64,000 bases of DNA from Sulfurospirillaceae bacterium (GCA_028684065.1 JAQUGO010000002.1:62001-126000); one strand, 5' to 3'. Positions 7,812 to 16,595 are shown, counted from the first letter of the stretch. Numbers and translations are program-made. The notes: a model not told the origin generated them from the sequence alone.

Positions 7812-8089
7812 TTTTTCTCTTACTCCCCCAATTTTTAGTATTACCTATCTTCTAATGTAATATTACTATAAATCATATTGTTTTAATACAACTTTTTTGT
7901 ATTAAATTTTTGATTATCTCTCTGCTCAAAAGATAAAAGATTTTTAATTTTTATTGATTCAATTCCACTATTTATGATTTTATTAACCCAATTATTTAAG
8001 TAATTGCTCTGTAAGAACACATCAATTGTATCAAAATTTATTTTTTTTTAGTTAATATCACTAAATAAATAATTATCGCTGGGTAATAA
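7812..8089. promoter_or_regulatory. Divergent AT-rich control region of the element
   Basis: 278 bases between the leftward NTase/DUF262 pair and the rightward replication block. The clearest element is a perfect 10-bp inverted repeat, TTTAATACAA at 7882-7891 and TTGTATTAAA at 7897-7906, with a 5-base spacer. Between divergent genes this is more likely an operator than a terminator. Confidence 0.45.
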
Positions 8090-8983
8090 ATGCAAAAACC
8101 AACACTCCCCAATAAACAGCTTCTAAGCGATATAGAGCTTTTATACAATTGTCTAAAAGCTCCATTGGTTAGTCAAGATGAGTTTATTCATTATGTGATG
8201 AACCTTTTAACTGAAACCTATCAATTATCCATTCATCTTGAAAAAAAAGATATATTTAAAACGACCGCTAGCAAACTTGAAAAAAGTGGTACAAATGTTA
8301 GTCCATTGATCTTAAGTTATCAAAAACTCTCTCAAAGCGCAAAAGAACGAGAAGATGAAGATTTGCATTGGGGATATGAATTAGCGGTTAGTCTTTTGCA
8401 GTTATTTCAAGAAAATCAATCAAAAAGCCTCTCTGCGTTGAAACTTATTCTTGGTGCAAATCTTTTTTTACAAAATCATGACTTCTTTGAAGCTTATATT
8501 AAATATCAACAAAAATATAATCCCAAAATAGCAAAAACTGTCTTTAAACATCACGCAAATATAGATCTATTAATAGAACTATATGGGCTTTTTGAAGGCT
8601 ATCAAATCTCACAACAAAAGCTTATCAAATCAACAGCCCTTAAAATCTTTCACTATTGTCTTACTGTTGCAGATTGTACAATGACAGAAATTGCCACCCA
8701 GATTGATTATATCTTTATAAGGCTAGAAGAAGATATAACGCTTGATCCCAAACGTGCTGTTAATGTAAAAAAAATCGGTGAATATAAAAATATGATTTTA
8801 TTGGATTATGGTGATAATAAAAAGAGTATTCTTTATGACTTTGGATTATCAGAGATCATAGAAAAATCTATACAGAGTATGATTAAAATTCTCAAATCCC
8901 AAAAACAAAAGGATAAAATCCACCAAATTAATACAAACGTTAAACTCCTAGAAACCGCATTTATAGGCAAACTCCTCTCTTAA
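8090..8983 (+). CDS. Unknown element protein, 297 residues
   Basis: Not recognised. The protein is soluble, apparently all-helical, with no signal peptide or membrane segment and no catalytic motif that I can identify. It is the first gene of the rightward block and is followed by an operator-like palindrome and the small gene/rep pair, so a role in element maintenance or control is possible. The ribosome site before ATG 8090 is weak (GGGTAATAA). Composition is similar to rep and int rather than to the DUF262/NTase cargo. Confidence 0.6.
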   Translation: MQKPTLPNKQLLSDIELLYNCLKAPLVSQDEFIHYVMNLLTETYQLSIHLEKKDIFKTTASKLEKSGTNVSPLILSYQKLSQSAKEREDEDLHWGYELAVSLLQLFQENQSKSLSALKLILGANLFLQNHDFFEAYIKYQQKYNPKIAKTVFKHHANIDLLIELYGLFEGYQISQQKLIKSTALKIFHYCLTVADCTMTEIATQIDYIFIRLEEDITLDPKRAVNVKKIGEYKNMILLDYGDNKKSILYDFGLSEIIEKSIQSMIKILKSQKQKDKIHQINTNVKLLETAFIGKLLS

Positions 8984-9080
8984 AAACAAAAACGTCGAAA
9001 TTTTTCCCAAAAACGCCCCCTTTTTTTTACGAATTAACTGAACCCATAATGCGATAATTCTACTTGTCAGACAAATAAAT

Positions 9081-9092
9081 CTAAACGTTTAG
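9081..9092. promoter_or_regulatory. 12-bp palindrome, possible operator
   Basis: CTAAACGTTTAG is a perfect palindrome 29 bases before the ATG of the 85-residue gene. It lies where a promoter or operator for the replication block would be expected. A clear AAAGGAG ribosome site follows at 9105-9111. Confidence 0.4.
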
Positions 9093-9120
9093 GTTAATTC
9101 AAATAAAGGAGTTAACCATC

Positions 9121-9378
9121 ATGTTAACGCTCAAAGCAAATCTAATCAATATATTCATGGGAAGTGATTATATTGATAAACAAACGGGTGAAGTCACTAA
9201 AGGCAAACCCAAACTTCAACTCTTGGCAAAAATACCATTGAAAAATGGTGAATATAAAAGCCAATTGATTGATCTGTCTATCCCAATAGAGAAGCTAGCA
9301 CTCTATAAAGATAAGGTCACAGAAATAGTTGAAGTTGAAGTAGGCTTGATTGGTGATGCTAAATTCTACGGCATTTAA
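9121..9378 (+). CDS. Small 85-residue protein preceding Rep, possible ssDNA-binding protein
   Basis: 85 residues with strand-rich patterns (LTLKANLINIFMG, KLQLLAKIPL, IVEVEVGLIG) compatible with a small OB-like fold. Its size and its place just upstream of a Rep_trans initiator recall the single-stranded-DNA-binding protein of filamentous phages and the RstB-like genes beside RstA. That is inference from size and context; no diagnostic motif is visible. It has a strong AAAGGAG ribosome site. The stop is followed by the large inverted repeats at 9395-9464. Confidence 0.6.
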   Translation: MLTLKANLINIFMGSDYIDKQTGEVTKGKPKLQLLAKIPLKNGEYKSQLIDLSIPIEKLALYKDKVTEIVEVEVGLIGDAKFYGI

Positions 9379-9394
9379 AACAAGAGAGAAATAA

Positions 9395-9464
9395 ACGAAG
9401 GAGTAAGGGACTTTGTCCCTGATTCCTTCGTGTTTCTCCAAAGGGGGTTCTAGTAACACCCCCT
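9395..9464 (+). repeat. Two inverted repeats upstream of rep, candidate replication origin
   Basis: The first, at 9395-9431, is nested: ACGAAGGA, spacer GTA, AGGGAC, loop TTT, GTCCCT, spacer GAT, TCCTTCGT, so every arm base pairs and the spacers form opposed bulges. The second, at 9442-9464, pairs AGGGGGT with ACCCCCT around a 9-base loop. Both are GC-rich against an AT-rich background and sit 50-120 bases before rep. Neither has a T-tract. They fit a Rep nicking site or single-strand origin better than a terminator. Confidence 0.5.
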
Positions 9465-9516
9465 GACGTAAATCAAAGTTACTCTAAAACAATAAAAAAT
9501 AAAAGGTAATAAAGAA

Positions 9517-10872
9517 ATGAATAGTATAAAAGAAGCTCCCTATATAAGTGGCACAGATGCTTTATACTACTTTGCACAAAGTGGTGGTGGCTATGATGCT
9601 ATCTACTTAGATATTCTTAATCAAATAGAAGATAGGAAAAAAGAGTTTGAAGCATTAAACTATGCCTATGTAGACAATGAAATCATTGTCACTCTTAATG
9701 AGATAGATATCAAGTACAGCGGTAAAGGAAGAGATGGTTTCTTGTGGTTTAACCACGAGTTTTTTCGTGTAGGATTCAAAGATTCACAGAAGAGTCCTAA
9801 CATTAATGATATTAGAGTACAGCTTAATGCTGTTGGTATTTATACTTTAGGCATAAAATCCCTTCTTGAATATATCAATACACAGTTTTTACAAGGGGCT
9901 CTTTTAAAAGGAAATACATTCCCTATTACAAGAATCGATGTAAATATGTTTATCCAACATAATTTTAACTATCTACGTAAGGAGATGATTGTTTCTAAAA
10001 AGAAGAATCACTCAGCCAACATAGCCGAACATTCAAGTGGTTATGAGTTAGAAACATACTATGTAGGAAAGAAGCCTTTTAAACTAAGAGTCTATAACAA
10101 AATGCAAGAGTTAAAAAATGCCTCAGAGGTTAAAAGAGAGTTAATGCTTAATTACTTTGGTACGCATGGACTGGATATTAATGAATCCATCTTTAACGTT
10201 GAATTTGAACTGCATAGAGAGTTTTTAAAAGAGTATGGCATTGATACTATAGAAGATGCTTTGGAACGTTCTCAGTATCTCTTTGAGCTAGGCTGTGATT
10301 TAATTAAGATTATTGATATAAGCTCCCTTAGTGAAGCACAATTACACTCTTCTAATCGTAGACGTGCTGCGTTATTGCCTATTTGGGAATTTATTGCAAC
10401 ACACTATGATAGTAAAGAGTTTATGCAAATTACAACACCGCTTGAAAAGATTGAAAAAATCTCATACAGATACAATCTTGAAGATGCAAAAAAGCCTCTT
10501 AAAAGAGTGATTACACGTTTGCTTATGCATAACAATGCACCAACCTTGTTGTACTTCTATGACTTGTTACAGAACACTAAGGAAGATTATCACTTACGTT
10601 GTGAGATGAAGAAGTTAAAACAAGCCTTCATTCATCCTATCAGAGAGAATTTTGCTGAAGATTTAAAAGCATATTCTAATGAAGGATTACAACGTTTTAA
10701 AGAGAAACTTGATAAAGAACTTAGCCAAATGGATGATGAAGCAATGAACGGCTCAACTCTCTATCAAGAGCTATTTCAAAAGTATCAAGATATTCATCGT
10801 GAAATAACTTTAAGAGGCTTAGAACATACGCCAACACCTCTTTATGATGTTGATGATGAAGAACCCTTTTAG
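9517..10872 (+). CDS. Rep_trans-type replication initiation protein
   Basis: A 451-residue protein of the replication initiation factor family (Rep_trans, as in filamentous phage RstA/gpII-like and Tn916 Orf20-like proteins). Visible features are the acidic TRIDVN segment at about residues 138-143, and a conserved Tyr-containing stretch GKKPFKLRVYNKMQEL at about 184-199. The C-terminal half is helical and ends with an acidic tail. Proteins of this family nick one strand at an origin and start rolling-circle replication. A weak AAAGG ribosome site precedes ATG 9517. It is followed closely by the excisionase-like gene. Confidence 0.78.
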   Translation: MNSIKEAPYISGTDALYYFAQSGGGYDAIYLDILNQIEDRKKEFEALNYAYVDNEIIVTLNEIDIKYSGKGRDGFLWFNHEFFRVGFKDSQKSPNINDIRVQLNAVGIYTLGIKSLLEYINTQFLQGALLKGNTFPITRIDVNMFIQHNFNYLRKEMIVSKKKNHSANIAEHSSGYELETYYVGKKPFKLRVYNKMQELKNASEVKRELMLNYFGTHGLDINESIFNVEFELHREFLKEYGIDTIEDALERSQYLFELGCDLIKIIDISSLSEAQLHSSNRRRAALLPIWEFIATHYDSKEFMQITTPLEKIEKISYRYNLEDAKKPLKRVITRLLMHNNAPTLLYFYDLLQNTKEDYHLRCEMKKLKQAFIHPIRENFAEDLKAYSNEGLQRFKEKLDKELSQMDDEAMNGSTLYQELFQKYQDIHREITLRGLEHTPTPLYDVDDEEPF

Positions 10873-10882
10873 GAGCACAATA

Positions 10883-11209
10883 ATGATAGAAATGGAAAAT
10901 ATAAACCTCATCAAAGAGATGGCAAAAGACATTGAACTCATTAAAAAAGCACTCAGCAATCAAACGGATAAACGCTGGCTTAGTGTGAAAGAGTTATCCG
11001 TATATCTTGGCTATTCTAAAGATCATATCTATAAACTCAAAGAAGATACTTTTTTAGAGAATATTCATTTTTACAAGAAAACGGGTAAAATAATATTTGA
11101 TAGAGTTGCGATTGATTCGTGGATGGTCGGAAAGGAATCCGATGACATTAACCAATCGAGAAGGCAAATTGTGGATAACATTTTATCATCAGTCAAAAAG
11201 GTTTCGTAA
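10883..11209 (+). CDS. Excisionase-like helix-turn-helix protein
   Basis: A 108-residue protein. The N-terminal 35 residues look like a helical oligomerisation segment. The centre (WLSVKELSVYLGYSKDHIYK, then FYKKTGKIIFDRVAIDSWM) matches the AlpA/Xis-type MerR-like winged helix of the HTH_17 family. Start ATG 10883 is preferred over an in-frame ATG at 10844, because AGGAG at 10871-10875 fits it and the longer version would overlap rep by 29 bases. It overlaps the integrase gene in another frame by 68 bases, which implies joint expression. It probably directs excision or regulates int. Confidence 0.75.
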   Translation: MIEMENINLIKEMAKDIELIKKALSNQTDKRWLSVKELSVYLGYSKDHIYKLKEDTFLENIHFYKKTGKIIFDRVAIDSWMVGKESDDINQSRRQIVDNILSSVKKVS

Positions 11210-12209
11210 ATCACTTAATCTTGATGATACAAAGGCAAACCGCAAATTAGCCCTCAACACACTTATCCCTGAGATTCAATACAAACTGAACTCAGGGGAG
11301 TTCTTTAACATAGAAAATGAAAAAAAAGTTCCTACTGTTGGTGAGTTCGCTAAAATCTCATTCTCTTTGCACTCAGGTACGAGGAAAGCCTCTACTCAGT
11401 ACGATTATGAAATTTGTTTTAGATTACACATACTCCCTTACTTTGGAGATACCCCTCTTGACGCTATTAAGCCATCCAATATTGCTTCTTGGCAAAGTCA
11501 ACTTTTGCAGAAGCTTTCACCTAGACGGGTAAGAAGTATTAGAGCTACATTTAATACTATCTTTGAAGATGCCCTTAACGATGAGATTCTTGAAAAGAAT
11601 CCTATTGCTAGAGTGAAAACCCCAAAGATTGAAAAGATAGAAGCAAAAGCTTTTTCACTTGATGAAATCAACCTTATCTTATCAAAAGCACAAGGTGATA
11701 TTAAAAACTTTTGTGCACTTGGATTTTTTACGGGTATGAGAAGCGGTGAAATGATAGGTCTAAAATGGAGTGATGTTGATTTTAAGAGAAAAGAAATATC
11801 TATCAAACGAGCTATTAAAATGGGCGTAACATCTACACCTAAAACACAAAATAGTATTCGTACAATTGATATTATTGAGGCGCTAATGCCTTATCTTGAA
11901 AATCAATATACCCTTACTGGCAATCAAGATTCTTATCTGTTTCTAAATAGCGAAAATTCACACTACTATGATATAAAACGCATCAGAAACAATAAGTGGA
12001 AAAAACTCTTAAAAGAATGTGACATTCCTTACCGAACAGTCTATCAAATGAGGCATACATTTGCCACGATAATGATAGAAAATGGTGAGGATGTGTTGTG
12101 GGTTTCAAATATGCTTGGTCACGTTGACCCTTCTATGACACTAACAATGTATGCTAAGTACAGAAAACGTGTTGAAAAGGAAAGAGCTACATTCTTAATG
12201 AGTGCTTGA
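11142..12209 (+). CDS. Tyrosine-recombinase integrase
   Basis: A 355-residue phage-type integrase. Residues 1-50 are an arm-binding-like domain (REGKLWITF...), followed by a SAM-like core-binding domain and the catalytic domain. Catalytic residues visible are Arg in TGMRSGE, the box YQMRHTF (Arg304, with Tyr replacing the usual first His), His327 in LGHVD, and nucleophile Tyr337 in TMYAKY. ATG 11142 with AAGGAA upstream is chosen over a longer frame from 11097. The gene ends 78 bases from the tRNA-Asn 3' end, the usual placement for an integrase using that tRNA as its site. Confidence 0.9.
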   Translation: MTLTNREGKLWITFYHQSKRFRKSLNLDDTKANRKLALNTLIPEIQYKLNSGEFFNIENEKKVPTVGEFAKISFSLHSGTRKASTQYDYEICFRLHILPYFGDTPLDAIKPSNIASWQSQLLQKLSPRRVRSIRATFNTIFEDALNDEILEKNPIARVKTPKIEKIEAKAFSLDEINLILSKAQGDIKNFCALGFFTGMRSGEMIGLKWSDVDFKRKEISIKRAIKMGVTSTPKTQNSIRTIDIIEALMPYLENQYTLTGNQDSYLFLNSENSHYYDIKRIRNNKWKKLLKECDIPYRTVYQMRHTFATIMIENGEDVLWVSNMLGHVDPSMTLTMYAKYRKRVEKERATFLMSA

Positions 12210-12215
12210 CACACT

Positions 12216-12236
12216 TGGTCACAATCTGGGCACAGT
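12216..12236 (+). repeat. Right doubled integrase arm-type motif
   Basis: TGGTCACA at 12216-12223 and TGGGCACA at 12227-12234 with an 11-bp step, ending in GT. It mirrors the left-end motif in sequence, spacing and orientation. Confidence 0.55.
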
Positions 12237-12244
12237 ACGTAAAT

Positions 12245-12286
12245 ATGATTGGCTAAAACCCCGCAATATAGGGGTTAAAAAGAAAG

Positions 12287-12303
<17 letters not shown>
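12245..12303. repeat. Right attachment-site repeat overlapping tRNA-Asn
   Basis: The 59-bp partner of 5956-6014. The three mismatches all lie in the terminator part (12245-12276). The 27 identical bases (12277-12303) cover the last 17 bases of the tRNA plus 10 downstream bases, which places the strand exchange there. Confidence 0.92.
12257..12276 (-). terminator. tRNA-Asn terminator hairpin
   Basis: Read leftwards, AACCCC pairs with GGGGTT around an 8-base loop and is followed by TTTT counted from the stem end. It lies 10 bases after the tRNA CCA end. A copy with one mismatch lies in the left attachment repeat. Confidence 0.7.
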
Positions 12304-12361
<58 letters not shown>

Positions 12362-12557
12362 ACATTTGTTTATGAACGAGGTCGAAATTATAGTAAAAAA
12401 TATCTTCAATGTCAAGGTTTTTTGCTTTATAATAAAAATTAATAACTTATGTAGATTTTTTATACAGTGTTGAATACTTTATTACTCAATATTTCAAGGA
12501 AAAGTAAGTGTAAAGATTGTAGGATTAATAGTATTAAAAAACTTATAAGGAGTTCAT

Positions 12558-13508
12558 ATGAACAAAAGACTTGCTATTTTAGCTCTTGCTGGGACGATGA
12601 GTGTTTCTATGGTTGCCGCTGAATTTATTACTATCGGAACAGGTGGTGTTACTGGTACTTATTATCCAACGGGTGGCGCCATTTGTCAAATGGTAAACAA
12701 AAATAAAAAAGAGACAAATCTCAGATGTTCTGTTGAATCCACAGGTGGTTCTGTTTACAATGTAAACACCATTAAAGCAGGCGAATTGGATTTTGGTATT
12801 GCACAAAGTGATACTGCATACCAAGCATACAAAGGTGAAGGTAAATTTAAAGATGCCTCAGTTCCTGAACTTAGAAGCGCTATCGCTATCTATCCTGAAC
12901 TTTTAGCACTTGTTGTAACACAAAAATCTGGTATTAAAACCATTGCTGATCTTAAAGGGAAAAAAATTAACTTTGACTCCCCAGGTTCAGGCACTAGCAT
13001 GACAGCTGATGTTGTTCTTGAAGCGTTTGGTGTTAAACGTTCAGACGTAGCTTTAGCAAACGAACTTAAATCTTCAGAAGCTCCAACTATGATGCAAGAT
13101 GGACATATTGATGGTTACTTCTTTGTTGCAGGTCATCCAACGGCTAATATCAAAGATGCGGCTAACTCTGTAGATATTAGTATTGTTCCTATCGCAGGCC
13201 CAGGTATTGATGCATTAATCAAAAAATATCCATACTATGCTAAAGGCACTATTTCAGGTACATTCTACAAAGGTGTCACTACTGATGTCCCTAGTCTTGG
13301 TGTAAAAGCTGTTCTTGTTACTAGCAGTAAAGTAAAAGACGATGTTGTTTATCATGTTGTTAAAACTATCTTAGATAATTTTGATAAATTTAAAGAACTT
13401 CATCCTGCCTATAAAACAATCACAAAAGAAAGTTTACTTGAAGGCTTAAGTGTACCTCAACATCCAGGTGCTATTAAAGCGTTTAAAGAAGCGGGGCTTT
13501 TAAAGTAA
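12558..13508 (+). CDS. TAXI-family TRAP transporter substrate-binding protein
   Basis: A 316-residue periplasmic protein with a signal peptide (residues 1-21, cut after VAA). It starts with the TAXI-family mature motif TIGTGGVTGTYYPTGG and contains the SVESTGGSVYN, DFGIAQSD and FDSPGSGT segments of this family. TAXI proteins bind small organic acids or amino acids for sodium- or proton-driven import; the ligand cannot be told from sequence. AAGGAG precedes the ATG. The permease follows after a hairpin, so they form one unit. The upstream 196 bases contain only the tRNA and AT-rich promoter-like sequence. Confidence 0.92.
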   Translation: MNKRLAILALAGTMSVSMVAAEFITIGTGGVTGTYYPTGGAICQMVNKNKKETNLRCSVESTGGSVYNVNTIKAGELDFGIAQSDTAYQAYKGEGKFKDASVPELRSAIAIYPELLALVVTQKSGIKTIADLKGKKINFDSPGSGTSMTADVVLEAFGVKRSDVALANELKSSEAPTMMQDGHIDGYFFVAGHPTANIKDAANSVDISIVPIAGPGIDALIKKYPYYAKGTISGTFYKGVTTDVPSLGVKAVLVTSSKVKDDVVYHVVKTILDNFDKFKELHPAYKTITKESLLEGLSVPQHPGAIKAFKEAGLLK

Positions 13509-13518
13509 TTTTTTACAC

Positions 13519-13547
13519 GTAAGGTTTCAGTAAAACTGAGGCCTTAC
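13519..13547 (+). terminator. Intercistronic hairpin between binding protein and permease
   Basis: Twelve base pairs including two G-U pairs: GTAAGGTTTCAG with CTGAGGCCTTAC, loop TAAAA. There is no long T-tract, so it probably stabilises or attenuates the mRNA and keeps the binding protein in excess. Confidence 0.55.
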
Positions 13548-13575
13548 ACTTTATTTCTCTATAAAGGGTATTTAT

Positions 13576-15648
13576 TTGAAAACATTAACTGAGAGATTAG
13601 ATGACGAAAAACTCATCAACGAATTTGAAGGACAAAGAGATTTTGAAAAGAACAGCTGGTATTTTTGGTTTGTTGCTGTTGTTGCCTTTTCATGGTCTTT
13701 ATTTCAACTTTATATTGTTTTAGAACCTGGTAATAGCGCACATATAAGAGCCATTCACTTGGCATTTGGTGTTGTTTTGGGCTTTTCTATGTATGCTATG
13801 CGCAAAGTTAGCAAACTAAAATCTATCATTACCTGGTATGACTTTCTGATAATGGCTATTGGTCTTACGGTGGTACTCTACCAAGTCTATGCTTATGAAG
13901 ATTTAGCCAATCACGCTGGTAATTGGTCGCAAACGGATGTTATCGTTGGTATTATAACGATTTTCGTCGTTTTAGAATTGTCACGTCGTGTAATGGGCTT
14001 ACCTTTGATGGTGGTGGCAATTGTCTTTTTATGTTATGACTATTTTGGTCCCCTCCTTCCAGATGTCATTGCACATAAAGGCGCAAGTATCAGTAAAATT
14101 GTTGGACAAATGGTTTTAACAACCGAAGGTATTTTTGGTGTACCCCTAGGTGTTAGTGCAAGTTTTGTCTTTTTATTTGTACTCTTCGGTGCTCTCCTTG
14201 AACGTGCAGGTGCCGGTGAATACTTTATCAAACTAGCGTATACTTTACTAGGGCGTTATGATGGAGGTCCAGCCAAGGCAGCTGTTGCAGCTTCTGGCAT
14301 GATGGGTATGATATCTGGTTCTTCCATTGCCAATTCAGTTACTGTTGGTACCTTTACCATCCCTTTGATGAAACGCTTAGGCTTTAGTTCACACAAAGCT
14401 GCGGCTGTAGAAACGGCGGCTTCTGTGAATGGTCAATTGATGCCACCCATCATGGGTGCGGCAGCATTTATTATGGCAGAATTTTTAGGGCTTGATTATA
14501 CAGATATCGTTTATGCCGCATTTATTCCTGCATTTACATGCTACATTGCACTCTTTTATATCGTACATTTAGAAGCCAAAAAAGCAGGACTCAAAGGGGA
14601 AGACCCTAAAATATTAGGTAAAGCATGGCCTATTTTTACAAAGGGTATTCATTACTTTATTCCTATTTTCTTTTTGATGTACAACTTAATTATTTTACGT
14701 CATTCGGCGCAAAGTTCAGCCTTTAGTGCGATTATCTTTATCATGCTTATTATGGTCATACAAAAACCTTTGAAAGCGTATCTAAATAAAGAGAAAATTA
14801 CGACCTCTATTATTTTAGAAGGCTTTGGTGACATTGGCTATGGAATGGTTACAGGTGCTAAAAATATGGTTTCTATCGCAGCAGCAACAGCCGTTGCAGG
14901 AATCATTGTTGGTTCTGTGACCTTAACAGGAATTGGGCTTATTTTGGCCGAAGTCATTGACCAACTCTCAGGTGGTTATATTTTAGCCGTCTTATTTATG
15001 ACAGCATTCGTTTCTTTAGTTCTTGGTATGGGACTGCCCACAACAGCTAACTATATTGTTATGGCCGCACTTACGGCACCAATTATTATGGATTTAGCAG
15101 GGAACAATGGCTATGTTATCCCTTTGATTGCAGCGCATATGTTTGTTTTCTACTTCGGTATATTAGCCGATGACACGCCACCAGTGGGAATGGCCGCCTA
15201 TGCCTCGGCAGCAATCGCAAAGAGTGATCCTATAGTCACAGGTATTCAAGCGTTTATTTACGATATTCGAACGGGTTTATTGCCGTTTATGTTCTTTTTT
15301 AACAATGAACTTTTATTGATTGGTGGTGTAGATAGAGGTGATCCTAACGATCCAAGTAAATGGATATGGATAACCAATCCTTTTGAAATCGCGCTCATTT
15401 TTGGTGGAGCCATTTTGGGTATGTTTGCCTTTACATCAGCAACACAAAGCTTTGTACTAACACGTATCAATACTATTGAACGTCTGATGTTAATAGCGGT
15501 TATTCCTTTTATGATGCTTCCAAAATTAGTCGCTGAAACGATTGATCTTCCAAGCTATTATCTCTCCTATGCTATTGGTTTAGCCATCTATGCGGTGGTC
15601 TACTTTGGTCAACGTGTTAAATATAAAAAACAGCACGCTTTAGCATAA
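13576..15648 (+). CDS. TRAP transporter permease, fused DctQ/DctM type
   Basis: A 690-residue inner-membrane protein. The N-terminal four-helix DctQ-like part (to about residue 170) is fused to a DctM-like large permease, the usual arrangement in TAXI-TRAP systems. Conserved stretches include MGMISGSSIANSVTVGTFT, GLPTTANYIV and ADDTPPVGMAAYASAAIA. It starts with TTG at 13576, with AAAGGG eight bases before. Together with the binding protein it makes a complete secondary transporter next to the tRNA-Asn site. Confidence 0.92.
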   Translation: MKTLTERLDDEKLINEFEGQRDFEKNSWYFWFVAVVAFSWSLFQLYIVLEPGNSAHIRAIHLAFGVVLGFSMYAMRKVSKLKSIITWYDFLIMAIGLTVVLYQVYAYEDLANHAGNWSQTDVIVGIITIFVVLELSRRVMGLPLMVVAIVFLCYDYFGPLLPDVIAHKGASISKIVGQMVLTTEGIFGVPLGVSASFVFLFVLFGALLERAGAGEYFIKLAYTLLGRYDGGPAKAAVAASGMMGMISGSSIANSVTVGTFTIPLMKRLGFSSHKAAAVETAASVNGQLMPPIMGAAAFIMAEFLGLDYTDIVYAAFIPAFTCYIALFYIVHLEAKKAGLKGEDPKILGKAWPIFTKGIHYFIPIFFLMYNLIILRHSAQSSAFSAIIFIMLIMVIQKPLKAYLNKEKITTSIILEGFGDIGYGMVTGAKNMVSIAAATAVAGIIVGSVTLTGIGLILAEVIDQLSGGYILAVLFMTAFVSLVLGMGLPTTANYIVMAALTAPIIMDLAGNNGYVIPLIAAHMFVFYFGILADDTPPVGMAAYASAAIAKSDPIVTGIQAFIYDIRTGLLPFMFFFNNELLLIGGVDRGDPNDPSKWIWITNPFEIALIFGGAILGMFAFTSATQSFVLTRINTIERLMLIAVIPFMMLPKLVAETIDLPSYYLSYAIGLAIYAVVYFGQRVKYKKQHALA

Positions 15649-15657
15649 TACATTAGA

Positions 15658-15684
15658 GTAGAAGGGTTAAATTAACCCTTCTAC
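15658..15684. terminator. Bidirectional terminator between convergent genes
   Basis: A 27-base perfect inverted repeat, GTAGAAGGGTTAA and its complement, with a one-base centre. Rightwards it is followed by ATATTTTT. It overlaps the stop of the radical SAM gene. Confidence 0.75.
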
Positions 15685-16595
15685 ATATTTTTGATGTAAA
15701 AATCCACTCCAGCAACTGTTTTGACACCAACCTTCTTATCAATGACCAATTGTGATAATCTATCTTTACTGGCGTTATCAAATGAAAATTGAACATCTTC
15801 AAAACTTTGAGGTCGTCTCTCCAATAAGCCTAAAATTTCTGCCTTACTGAAATATCTCGGCAACGGAGCATGCTCTTTTTTATAGGCGATGTTGACATGT
15901 AAACCTTTTAATTCATCTGCCAACTCAATGACTCGTTGTAAACTGACACCCTTGACATTGTAAGCGGGAGGGCGATCAATCGTTCCTACATCAATTCGGT
16001 CAGGGCGTATCTCTTGCAAGACAGTATTTAAAGCTCTAAACTCAACTGGGTTATCATTAAGCCCTTCAACAATTAATATTTCTAACACCAGCTCTTTATC
16101 ATAGTATTTTCGAAATGCTTTCATGCCTTCAATAATAGCATCTATATGTATTGAAGCATGCGGTCTATCGAGCTTTTTAAAACATTCATGCGTTGCACAG
16201 TCTAAAGAAAGTTTTACAATATCTACATGGACTAGTATTGATTGTATGGTAGGATTTGAAATGGTAGAGCCGTTGGATAAAATAAGAAGTTTTATACCAG
16301 TTTTTAGTGCTTGTATACCAAGTATTAGCTGTTCCAACTCTGGATATAATGTTGGCTCACCATTAGCCGTTAGTGTGATAACATCAATATGATGATGCAC
16401 TGCCAAAGCTTCCGTTAGGGCTTCCAATACTTCTTTACATGGAGGCGTTTTTGTTACACTATTAACGGTTTTGGCACCTTTAAGTTCACAATAAAGACAG
16501 TCAAAATTGCATTGCTTTTCGTCAGGACTTAAATCTATACCTAAAGACTGACCAAAACGCCGTGAGCTTACAGGTCCAAAGATAATGTTACTAAT
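15681..16595 (-). CDS. Radical SAM protein with apparent ATT start codon
   Basis: About 304 residues. The SAM-cluster motif CNFDCLYC gives Cys29, Cys33 and Cys36, followed by the family's GEPTLYPELE and LILSNGST segments. The family N-terminus FGPVSSRRFGQSLGIDLSP is encoded completely, but no ATG, GTG or TTG lies between it and the in-frame TAG just upstream. The only sensible start is ATT at 16593-16595, preceded by TAGGAG with a six-base gap. A TTG at 16427 would remove the cluster cysteines and is rejected. The substrate is unknown; the family (COG0731-like) is related to wyosine-type radical SAM proteins. Confidence 0.8.
   Translation of the reverse strand: MSNIIFGPVSSRRFGQSLGIDLSPDEKQCNFDCLYCELKGAKTVNSVTKTPPCKEVLEALTEALAVHHHIDVITLTANGEPTLYPELEQLILGIQALKTGIKLLILSNGSTISNPTIQSILVHVDIVKLSLDCATHECFKKLDRPHASIHIDAIIEGMKAFRKYYDKELVLEILIVEGLNDNPVEFRALNTVLQEIRPDRIDVGTIDRPPAYNVKGVSLQRVIELADELKGLHVNIAYKKEHAPLPRYFSKAEILGLLERRPQSFEDVQFSFDNASKDRLSQLVIDKKVGVKTVAGVDFYIKNM

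Noticed and set aside
16427-16429. TTG start for the radical SAM gene
   Set aside because: It would remove the CxxxCxxC motif and the conserved N-terminus that are encoded in frame just upstream.
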